NCBI GenBank assembly: GCA_964560975.1
Contig: CAZLNE010000054.1
Coordinates: 1-14,109, forward strand
Length of the DNA: 14,109 nucleotides
Direction: 5' to 3'
Source of the DNA: JAAZLA01 sp964560975
GTDB taxonomy: Bacteria; Spirochaetota; Spirochaetia; Treponematales; Treponemataceae
Position numbers and translations under genes: made by a program. Every line of letters begins with the position of its first letter. Position 1 is the stretch's first letter. The notes beneath the pieces were generated by a model that worked only from the letters and a program-made list of their open reading frames with translations, had not been told where the DNA came from and did not search any database. Of the stretch, positions 1 to 6,927 are shown piece after piece.

Positions 1-2
1 TT

Positions 3-74
3 TCGGGCAGGGGGGAATTGAACCCCCGACCTCTTGGTCCCGAACCAAGCGCGCTACCCCTGCGCTACTACCCG
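3..74 (-). tRNA. tRNA-Pro, anticodon CGG
   Basis: Read on the minus strand this folds into a complete 72-nt cloverleaf. The 7-bp acceptor stem pairs CGGGTAG with CTGCCCG (one G-T wobble), the D stem is GCGC/GCGC around a GG-containing loop, and the T stem is GGGGG/CCCCC around TTCAATT. The anticodon stem CTTGG/CCAAG encloses TTCGGGA, giving anticodon CGG, which reads the proline codon CCG. The discriminator base is A and CCA is not encoded, so it must be added after transcription. No promoter of its own is visible in the 8 bp between it and the upstream terminator. Confidence 0.95.
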
Positions 75-82
75 TAGAATTG

Positions 83-110
83 AAAAAAAAGCCCATCCGT
101 AAGGATGGGC
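83..110 (-). terminator. Rho-independent terminator after tRNA-Asp
   Basis: On the minus strand GCCCATCC and GGATGGGC form a perfect 8-bp stem with a 4-nt loop (91-110), followed directly by eight T residues (83-90). It begins 5 nt after the 3' end of tRNA-Asp. Read on the plus strand the hairpin has no T tract, so it works only leftward. The tRNA-Pro gene starts just 8 bp beyond the T tract. Confidence 0.85.
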
Positions 111-115
111 TTGAG

Positions 116-189
116 CGGGAGCGACGGGGCTTGAACCCGCGATCTTCGGCTTGACAGGCCGACGCGATAACCAGCTTCGCTACGCCCCC
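116..189 (-). tRNA. tRNA-Asp, anticodon GTC
   Basis: A 74-nt minus-strand cloverleaf. Acceptor GGGGGCG pairs with CGCTCCC (one G-T wobble), D stem GCGA/TCGC, anticodon stem TCGGC/GCCGA around CTGTCAA, and T stem GCGGG/CCCGT around TTCAAGC. The anticodon is GTC and the discriminator base is G, as expected for aspartate tRNA. CCA is not encoded. A strong promoter lies just upstream (202-230) and a hairpin terminator just downstream, so it could be a complete transcription unit by itself. Confidence 0.96.
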
Positions 190-201
190 GTGATAAAAAA
201 T

Positions 202-230
202 ACTATAGTAAAAACAGGAAAAAATGTCAA
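202..230 (-). promoter_or_regulatory. Sigma-70 type promoter for tRNA-Asp
   Basis: On the minus strand a perfect -35 TTGACA (225-230) and a -10 TATAGT (202-207) are separated by 17 bp. The predicted start of transcription is near 195, a few bases before the mature 5' end of tRNA-Asp at 189, a usual arrangement for a stable-RNA promoter. Confidence 0.8.
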
Positions 231-280
231 GTACCTTAAAAAAATTTCAACACTTTCAGTCCCATAATTACATTAATACG

Positions 281-309
281 TTGACATAGGTATTGCTCCA
301 TGATAAAAT
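281..309 (+). promoter_or_regulatory. Sigma-70 type promoter for the PpiD-like/DUF115 unit
   Basis: A perfect -35 TTGACA (281-286) is followed after 17 bp by -10 TAAAAT (304-309), which carries an extended TG motif (301-302). The predicted start is near 316, giving a leader of about 34 nt before the ATG at 350. The leader contains AAGGA (336-340) as ribosome-binding site. It is divergent from the tRNA-Asp promoter, with about 50 bp between the two -35 boxes. Confidence 0.82.
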
Positions 310-349
310 TGATGACTAACTATTGATATTACAATAAGGAAGCTTTGTT

Positions 350-1849
350 ATGGAAAATAAAAAGAAAGAACAGAAAGTAAGTAAAAAACTGTTTTACACA
401 ATTGGTTCTGTTTTTATTCTGGTCTTAGCGGCACTCGCTTTTATTCTAATTCCCGCTTTATCACAATCATACGGCAATGACACGCTCGTAATGGGAAAGT
501 GGAACGGCAAACCAATCAAGTATGAACTTAACTCATATTTTACACAAATGGTTGAATACTATTCAAATAGTATAAAACAATCGGGTCAAGAAGTTACTAA
601 TGCAAATTTTTATAATGTACTTAGTAGTGCCTTTTCAAGTACGGTTTTAGATATGGCAGTGAAGGATGCTGTAAAGCAATCCGGGTTTACTGCACCTGAT
701 TCACAAATAAATAGAGAAATGATACCATATTTCTATGATTCTGAAGGTAAATATTCAAATAAAATTTTTAGAGATACTCCTGACAGCAGAAAAATCGAAA
801 TTAAGCAGTCTGTTACCGATTCAATCAATTATCAAACTTATATAAATGATTACTTCGGAGAAATGAATGCTTCTATTTTCGGTTTAAAAAGATCCTCTAA
901 AGAAATTCCATTTATGGCAAAACTAAATGCTAACAAAAGAGGTTTTAATTTTACTGCCTTTTCAACAAACAATTATCCTAAATCTGAAGCAGCCTTATTT
1001 GGTAAATCAAATTCAGATCTTTTTAATAAGTATAATTTTACTGTCATTACAGTTAAAACCGAAGACGAAGCTAAAAACATTATAAATCAAATACAAAAAA
1101 ATGAAGTTGTGTTCGAAGACGCCGTAAGTGCTTTTTCAACAAAATCCTATAGTTCAGATGATGGTAGTTTTACATTGAAGTATGAGTATGAAATCACTCC
1201 AATTTTATCAAATTCTGATGATTTAGCAGCGCTTAAATCGCTTTCAAAGGGTGAAATTAGCAATGCAGTTAAAACAATAGATTCATACACAATTTTTAGA
1301 GCTGATGAACAAAGCATTGCTCCAAATTTTGAAGATGCAAGTTTTGTTGATGCTGCTTTTTCTTATTTAACAACTAACGAAAAAGGACGTGTTGAAGAGT
1401 ACTTTATCAATATAGCAAAGGACTTTACTCTCGTTGCAGACCGTGAAGGATTTGATGCAGCATGCACTCAGTTTAATGTAGTAAAAACCGCTGTTGATCC
1501 GTTCCCCTTAAACTATAACAATAAAGATGTAATGACTTATGTTCCTTCAGCAACCTACCCCCTTTTGAATGGCGCACAAACTAATGAAACCTTCCTCAAA
1601 ACTCTGTTTTCATTACAAGACAATGAAATCTCTGATCCTGTTGTTTTAGGATCAAACATTTTAGTGCTCCAGTTAACCCATAGCTCAACAGAAGTAACAC
1701 AAGTAGATTTAGATAACTTTACATTTGTGTACCCGTATTACATACAGGAATATGACCAATCATCATTACATGATTCTTTTTTAAAGAGTGATAAAGTTGA
1801 AAATAATGTTTTCACAGTATTCCTTGATAACTTTTTTGACTACGAATAG
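350..1849 (+). CDS. Membrane-anchored PpiD/SurA-like chaperone (parvulin-type, probably non-catalytic)
   Basis: A 499-residue protein with a lysine-rich N-terminus, one membrane segment at about residues 14-36 and a large region that should face the periplasm. This resembles PpiD, a membrane-anchored chaperone for newly exported proteins. Residues about 45-200 look like a helical SurA/PpiD N-terminal domain. Residues about 226-318 follow the parvulin pattern: a beta strand then KTEDEA, then FEDAVSAFS, then LKSLSKGEIS and a closing strand. A second such ending occurs at 412-446 (FSLQDNEIS then LVLQLTH). Parvulins normally carry a histidine in the first strand and another in the last; here these read TVITVKTE and YTIFRADE, without histidine. 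Peptidyl-prolyl isomerase activity is therefore doubtful, and a holdase or chaperone role is more likely. The ATG follows AAGGA by 9 nt, and a strong promoter lies upstream. The family call is good; the exact client role is inference. Confidence 0.75.
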   Translation: MENKKKEQKVSKKLFYTIGSVFILVLAALAFILIPALSQSYGNDTLVMGKWNGKPIKYELNSYFTQMVEYYSNSIKQSGQEVTNANFYNVLSSAFSSTVLDMAVKDAVKQSGFTAPDSQINREMIPYFYDSEGKYSNKIFRDTPDSRKIEIKQSVTDSINYQTYINDYFGEMNASIFGLKRSSKEIPFMAKLNANKRGFNFTAFSTNNYPKSEAALFGKSNSDLFNKYNFTVITVKTEDEAKNIINQIQKNEVVFEDAVSAFSTKSYSSDDGSFTLKYEYEITPILSNSDDLAALKSLSKGEISNAVKTIDSYTIFRADEQSIAPNFEDASFVDAAFSYLTTNEKGRVEEYFINIAKDFTLVADREGFDAACTQFNVVKTAVDPFPLNYNNKDVMTYVPSATYPLLNGAQTNETFLKTLFSLQDNEISDPVVLGSNILVLQLTHSSTEVTQVDLDNFTFVYPYYIQEYDQSSLHDSFLKSDKVENNVFTVFLDNFFDYE

Positions 1850-1857
1850 AGATTCTT

Positions 1858-3462
1858 ATGAATGATCAAAAACCTTGTCTAGTACCTGCTGGGCAGGGTT
1901 TTTCTGTAAGCTACAAAAATCGCTATCTTTATTCAAAATTTAATCCAATGCAAGGTTGTGAACGCTTAGTTTCTACCTTGCAGATTCTTCCTGGAAGTTT
2001 GATTGTTGTTTTTTCACCCGTACTGGGTTATGGGCTGCAAGATCTTCTTCAAAAAATTGACTCAGATTCTTATGTTATTGCCATAGAAACAGATCCCGAA
2101 CTCTTCGATTTTTCCCTGCCCCATATTAAAGAATTTCAGAAAAATACCCATTTTGAATACTTATATATTTCCCCAGATAAAACTGGTGTATCTGCCTTTT
2201 TAAATCGTATAAACATCATAATGAAAGTAGATAAATCCTTTTTCTTTAAACGGTTACATACATTGAATTTTGCTGCCGTTACACAAATAGAAAATTTTAA
2301 AACAGATTTCATTACATATACAGATTCATTTATAGATTTTTTTTGGAAAAACCGGATAACTCTCACTAAAATGGGCAGATTATACGCCCGAAATATTTTT
2401 AAGAATTTGCACTCCATACATTCATCTGTCCAATTACAAAAAGGAAGCATTCAAAAACCTATTATAGTTCTTGGGGCAGGAATTTCCCTGGAATCAATTA
2501 TACCATTTTTGAAGTTGCATGCACAGGATTTTTTTATTATCTGTGTTGATAGTGCCTTATTTCCGCTGCTTGAACATGGTATATCACCTCAAATTGTACA
2601 GGCAGTCGAGTGCCAGCTTGCAAACATGAAGGCCTTCATTGGTACAAAAAATTCCCGCATTCACCTTGATACAGATCTTTCTTCCAGGCCTCGTGTAAAA
2701 AATATTTCAGCTGGAGAGGTTTCTTTTTTTCTTTCTGAATATGAATCTTCTCATTTTCTATCTAGACTTAAAAAAGCTATACCTGTACGAGTTATACCGC
2801 CTCTTGGTTCTGTAGGATTAACGGCAGTTCAAACAGCACTATATCTTCGTTCCTCAGAGGTACCTATTTTTTTTGCAGGATTAGATTTTTCATACATTCC
2901 AGGAAAAACACATTGCAAAAGCGCACCTGCACATCGCAGCACGCTCATTACCTCGAACCGTCTTACAAGCACCAACTCGAATAGTGGATACTTTTCCAAG
3001 GGTACAGAATTTTTATCAAACAACACCATCACAGATGCTCCTCTAAAACGATATGCTCTTCTTTTTGATGAAGAATTTTCTAGTTGTAATAAACTCTATA
3101 ATCTTTCAATAACAAGCCTTATTAAAAAAGTTCCTTTTATTAATCTAGATTCCATACAGTCTTACTATAAACAAGTTGATAATACTCTTAATCCTCTATC
3201 TTTTTTTTCACCTGTTGATAATAGTATAAAAATAAGGGTTGAGAATTTATTAAAACATGAAAAAGAAAATTTACTTACTATAAAAGATGCTCTAATGTAT
3301 GGTTCATTAAAAGAGGAAAAACTTCTAAACCTTCTTGAGCAACACGAATATCTTTACTTGCATTTTCCAGACGGATACAAAAAACCAAATCTTTCACAGA
3401 GTTTTTTAAAACGTATACGAGCTGAGATTGATTTTTTTCTTAAGGATATTGACGGAGCTTAA
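1858..3462 (+). CDS. DUF115 / Maf-like protein (6-hydroxymethylpterin pyrophosphokinase MptE-like fold)
   Basis: A 534-residue, probably cytoplasmic protein with no signal peptide. Residues 1-180 resemble the N-terminal half of motility-associated (Maf) proteins: LGYGLQDLL at 56-64 and IAIETDPELF at 74-83. The DUF115 domain covers about 200-350, with VLGAGISLE (204-212), VDSAL (230-234), GISP (241-244), PPLGSVGLTAVQTALYL (314-330) and GLDFSY...GKTH (341-352). Maf proteins are linked to transfer of nonulosonic acid sugars onto flagellins in several bacteria, so glycosylation of periplasmic flagella is a plausible role. No flagellar or sugar-synthesis gene lies in this window to support it. The ATG lies 8 bp after the stop of the preceding chaperone gene, and only a weak ribosome-binding site (AGAGA) is present, so translation is probably coupled. 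The C-terminal 180 residues match no domain I recognise. Confidence 0.75.
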   Translation: MNDQKPCLVPAGQGFSVSYKNRYLYSKFNPMQGCERLVSTLQILPGSLIVVFSPVLGYGLQDLLQKIDSDSYVIAIETDPELFDFSLPHIKEFQKNTHFEYLYISPDKTGVSAFLNRINIIMKVDKSFFFKRLHTLNFAAVTQIENFKTDFITYTDSFIDFFWKNRITLTKMGRLYARNIFKNLHSIHSSVQLQKGSIQKPIIVLGAGISLESIIPFLKLHAQDFFIICVDSALFPLLEHGISPQIVQAVECQLANMKAFIGTKNSRIHLDTDLSSRPRVKNISAGEVSFFLSEYESSHFLSRLKKAIPVRVIPPLGSVGLTAVQTALYLRSSEVPIFFAGLDFSYIPGKTHCKSAPAHRSTLITSNRLTSTNSNSGYFSKGTEFLSNNTITDAPLKRYALLFDEEFSSCNKLYNLSITSLIKKVPFINLDSIQSYYKQVDNTLNPLSFFSPVDNSIKIRVENLLKHEKENLLTIKDALMYGSLKEEKLLNLLEQHEYLYLHFPDGYKKPNLSQSFLKRIRAEIDFFLKDIDGA

Positions 3463-3468
3463 TAAAAA

Positions 3469-5274
3469 CTATTCTTCTTTTGTTTTTAAAACAGCAAGGA
3501 AAGCTGACTGAGGAAGCTCGACATCGCCAACCATCTTCATTCTCTTTTTTCCTTCTTTTTGCTTTTCAAGGAGTTTTCTCTTTCTTGTAATATCACCGCC
3601 GTAACATTTTGCCAATACGTCTTTTCGTAATGCATTTACTGTTTCTCGTGCTATGATCTGACTTCCAATTGCACCCTGAATAGCAATTTTGAACTGCTGC
3701 CGTGTTATTTCTTCTCTAAGCTGTGCACAAACATTTCGAGCCTTATCGTATGCATTTCCTTTAAATGTAAGCTGAGCAAGAGCGTCAACACTTTTACCAT
3801 TTATCAAAATATCTATTTTTACAAGATCGGTATCTCTGTATCCAATAACTTCATAATCAAAAGAAGCATATCCTCTGCTGTAGCTTTTAAGGCGGTCATA
3901 AAAATCAAATAAAACTTCGGCTAAAGGCATTTCGTACACTATTTCAACGCGCTTTTGATCCAGATACTGCATATTTGTCTGCACGCCGCGTTTTTCAGTA
4001 CAAAGCGACATGATGCTACCAAGATACGTTGTCGGAGTTATAATAGAAGCCTTAATATAGGGTTCTCTTGCGCTTACAATTTTGGACTGTTCAGGATAAT
4101 CCGCAGGATTATCAATATACTTCTCTTCACCGTTTGCCAAAGTAAGGTGATAACGGACAGAAGGTGCTGTAAAAATTACAGACTGATCAAAATCACGTTC
4201 AAGGCGTTCCTGTACAACTTCTAAGTGTAATAAACCTAGAAATCCGCTTCTAAAACCATGCCCCAAGGCAAGGGAAGCATCTTTTTCATATATTAGACTC
4301 GCATCATTAAGCTTTAATTTCTCCATGCTGTCGCGCAGTTCTTCATAATCATTCGAATCAACCGGATATATTGAAGAATACACTACAGGTTTTACCTCTT
4401 TAAAACCAGGGAGCGGTTTATCTACAGGAGAATCTGTAAGGGTTACAGTATCGCCGACGCGGACATCGGCAACTGTTTTTATACCTGCAATGATGTAGCC
4501 TACATCACCGGCGGTAAGCTCCCCTGTTTCGTAAAGTTTAAGTCTAAAAATTCCGCATTCTTCCACCTTATAATCGGTCTCAGATCTCATGAATCGTACC
4601 ATTTGTCCATTCTTAATTGAGCCGCTGATCATACGCAAATGTACAACTACGCCTCTATACGGATCATAATGGCAATCGAAAATTAAGGCCTTAGTCTTAC
4701 CCGATGTATCAAGTTTTGGAGGGGGAATTCTTTTTACAATAGCTTCGAAAAGCTCATCTATTCCCTGCCCTGTTTTAGCGGATACTAAAACAGCAGTATC
4801 GCTGTCGAGTCCTAAATCGTGATCTATTTGATGTTTAACATCAGGAATATCGGCTGCAGGAAGATCTATTTTATTAATAACAGGAAGAATCTCTAAGTTT
4901 TGCTCTAGAGCGAGATACATATTTGAAAGGGTCTGAGATTCAACACCCTGGGCTGCATCGACCAAAAGAAGTGCACCTTCACAAGAGGCTATAGCACGGG
5001 AAACCTCGTACGAAAAGTCCACATGACCGGGAGTATCAACAAAGTTTAATTCATATTCAAACCCGTCATTAGCAATATATGGAATAGTAACAGCCTGACT
5101 TTTTATAGTTATACCGCGTTCACGTTCAATATCCATATTATCAAGCATTTGATTTTGAAAATTACGATCTTCAACAATTTTTGCTTTTTGTATAAGCCTG
5201 TCTGCTAAGGTAGATTTGCCGTGATCAATGTGGGCAACAATACAAAAATTTCGTTTACGGGATATATCTATCAT
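3469..5274 (-). CDS. lepA: Elongation factor 4 (LepA), ribosomal back-translocase GTPase
   Basis: A full-length 601-residue translational GTPase; LepA proteins are usually about 600 residues. LepA binds the ribosome and uses GTP to ease stalled or incorrectly moved complexes, and it affects 30S biogenesis. Visible GTPase motifs are AHIDHGKST (14-22, P-loop), RGITIK with the switch threonine at 56, DTPGH (80-84), NKID (134-137) and VSAK near 165. The LepA-specific C-terminal region is complete, ending in the basic GDITRKRKLLEKQKEGKKR tract that contacts the ribosome. It is the last gene of the minus-strand operon and starts 12 bp after the htrA-like stop. No Shine-Dalgarno sequence is seen in the preceding 25 nt, so it probably depends on ribosomes finishing the upstream gene. 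No terminator follows before the convergent DUF115 gene, 6 bp away. Confidence 0.98.
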   Translation of the reverse strand: MIDISRKRNFCIVAHIDHGKSTLADRLIQKAKIVEDRNFQNQMLDNMDIERERGITIKSQAVTIPYIANDGFEYELNFVDTPGHVDFSYEVSRAIASCEGALLLVDAAQGVESQTLSNMYLALEQNLEILPVINKIDLPAADIPDVKHQIDHDLGLDSDTAVLVSAKTGQGIDELFEAIVKRIPPPKLDTSGKTKALIFDCHYDPYRGVVVHLRMISGSIKNGQMVRFMRSETDYKVEECGIFRLKLYETGELTAGDVGYIIAGIKTVADVRVGDTVTLTDSPVDKPLPGFKEVKPVVYSSIYPVDSNDYEELRDSMEKLKLNDASLIYEKDASLALGHGFRSGFLGLLHLEVVQERLERDFDQSVIFTAPSVRYHLTLANGEEKYIDNPADYPEQSKIVSAREPYIKASIITPTTYLGSIMSLCTEKRGVQTNMQYLDQKRVEIVYEMPLAEVLFDFYDRLKSYSRGYASFDYEVIGYRDTDLVKIDILINGKSVDALAQLTFKGNAYDKARNVCAQLREEITRQQFKIAIQGAIGSQIIARETVNALRKDVLAKCYGGDITRKRKLLEKQKEGKKRMKMVGDVELPQSAFLAVLKTKEE

Positions 5275-5286
5275 TGATGCAGTATA

Positions 5287-6927
5287 TTAAAAAATGAAGG
5301 GACTGTCCAGTGGAGCAGCGACGGCGATATTCACTTCAAAATAAGCATTGCTTCTTTTCCGTGTAAATAATTCTGTGTAAAGAATTTGATTTTTTTCCAG
5401 CAGCTTACTTCGTTTTACTTCAACAGGGTCTAAAGCCGAAAACCCGTTTTCATCAGCAACGCTTCCCTGAATGACCGACAAGATTGTATACATATTTTTA
5501 TTTGTTGTAGAACTAGGGGTAAGAGCCATACCAAAAATGGGTAAATAAGATCGTGATACAGGCTCTCTTTTATACACCTCATACAAAGGATTTTCTGGCC
5601 GAACTTCAGTATAAATAGCTTTACTAAATTCAGCTCCCTCAGAACTGAAGCCCTTATATTGAATTATTGTGTCTTGATGAATACTTAGAATTGCAATTTG
5701 CAGTTGTTCCACATCCTTAATAGGAATTCCATTCACATGAGTTATCACATCCCCTACTGATAAAGCGGATCGCTGAGCAGGACTTCCTGACATAACATAC
5801 TTAACCTCTATTCCGCTGCCGTTGACAGATGATGGGTATTCTTTCTTTGTTATTCCATAAAAACCGGTCCAGGAATGTTCAACTTTACCATTATAAAGTG
5901 CCGGAAGTAAGTCTTTTAAGTATTCTACAGGTATTGCAAAATTCAATCCTTCATATTCAATCATTCCCGCAAACACAATAGCCTTAACATTTCCATTCTT
6001 ATCAATGATAGGACCGCCGGAGTTACCGGAATTAACTGCTGCATCAATCTGCATAACTTGTGCTATAGAAAACAAGGATCTATTCTTTGAAGAGACAATA
6101 CCGCTTGTAATTGTGTTTTCAAGTCCAAGAGGAGAACCTATAGCATAAATTGCATCGCCGACATCAAGATCTACAGAAGAGCCAAGTGAAAAAACATATG
6201 GAGGCATTGCTTCAGTCTTAAGTAATGCGAGATCTAAGGCCTTATCATATCCTATTACCTTTGCAGGTATGCGTGTTGCGCTGTCTTTATATAATTTAAC
6301 GTAAACTCTCGAGTAACCTTCATAGGAGGTATCCACTTCGCTTTCAATAACATGATAATTTGTTACAAAGTGTCCCTTGTTATCAATAAAAAAACCGGAA
6401 CCTATAACCCGGTCAGCATATCCCATTCCCCTCTCAACTTTAATGCCCCTGTCAACCCATACAGTTACAGTACCTGATAAAAAATCGCTCACCTTACTTT
6501 CACTTAAAGGTTCTATTTTAGAGGTTGTTTCATCAACGATTACTTTGTTTTCTGTTTTCTCTGAAAAATAAGCTATATAGTTATCTATTTTTTTAGAACC
6601 AACAGATTTAAGAGATGTATAATACCGGGAAGCGCTAACTAATTCGTTATTCTCAATGCTTTTTTGCAGTAATTTATCCACAATATCTTCACATTCTGCA
6701 AATAATGATTCACTTGAATCATTAATAGAATTCTTGGTGTTTACTAGTAAATAAGAACGCCATAAAGATTTTACTGGTTCTGTGTCACGCACTTTTAAAA
6801 TGCTCTCAATCTCGTTTTTTCGTACATCCAATTCAGAGTAATTTAGAGGTGTATATTCTGGTATAGTGTTAGTATTACATGAATAAAGTAAAAGCAGGGA
6901 AAAAAGAATTAAATACATTTTATTCAT
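5287..6927 (-). CDS. HtrA/DegP-like S1C serine protease, predicted lipoprotein, with PDZ domain
   Basis: A 546-residue protein when started at the ATG at 6927. This start follows GGAGAG by a good distance and overlaps the upstream stop by 8 nt; a longer TTG start at 6942 would lie on the ribosome-binding site itself. Residues 1-16 are a short signal sequence ending LYSC, so Cys17 is the predicted lipidation site. About 130 helical residues of unknown function follow. The trypsin-like domain covers about 150-345, with the triad His192 (NYHVIE), Asp232 (ALDLALL) and Ser303 (GNSGGP), all intact. A PDZ domain lies at about 371-430 (GSPAQRSALSVGDVI, NGIPI). The last 100 residues resemble a weak second PDZ domain. 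HtrA proteases degrade or refold damaged envelope proteins in the periplasm. Lipidation would tether this one to a membrane. Its place next to ftsH fits envelope stress. Family is certain; substrates and membrane are not known. Confidence 0.9.
   Translation of the reverse strand: MNKMYLILFSLLLLYSCNTNTIPEYTPLNYSELDVRKNEIESILKVRDTEPVKSLWRSYLLVNTKNSINDSSESLFAECEDIVDKLLQKSIENNELVSASRYYTSLKSVGSKKIDNYIAYFSEKTENKVIVDETTSKIEPLSESKVSDFLSGTVTVWVDRGIKVERGMGYADRVIGSGFFIDNKGHFVTNYHVIESEVDTSYEGYSRVYVKLYKDSATRIPAKVIGYDKALDLALLKTEAMPPYVFSLGSSVDLDVGDAIYAIGSPLGLENTITSGIVSSKNRSLFSIAQVMQIDAAVNSGNSGGPIIDKNGNVKAIVFAGMIEYEGLNFAIPVEYLKDLLPALYNGKVEHSWTGFYGITKKEYPSSVNGSGIEVKYVMSGSPAQRSALSVGDVITHVNGIPIKDVEQLQIAILSIHQDTIIQYKGFSSEGAEFSKAIYTEVRPENPLYEVYKREPVSRSYLPIFGMALTPSSTTNKNMYTILSVIQGSVADENGFSALDPVEVKRSKLLEKNQILYTELFTRKRSNAYFEVNIAVAAPLDSPFIF

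Noticed and set aside
91..110. Hairpin read as a plus-strand terminator
   Set aside because: No T tract follows on the plus strand, and no plus-strand gene lies before it in the window; the T8 tract is only on the minus strand.
1..189. tRNA pair as an integration site of a mobile element
   Set aside because: No integrase gene and no direct-repeat copy of a tRNA 3' end is seen in the window, and the neighbours are all core genes.
2136..2450. Minus-strand open frame of 104 codons inside the DUF115 gene
   Set aside because: It lies opposite a well-supported domain protein, has no recognisable domain and no ribosome-binding site was evident. It is a shadow frame.
3955..4224. Plus-strand open frame opposite lepA
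   Set aside because: lepA is certain on the other strand; the frame encodes Cys/Arg/Ile-rich sequence without a domain, typical of a mirror frame.
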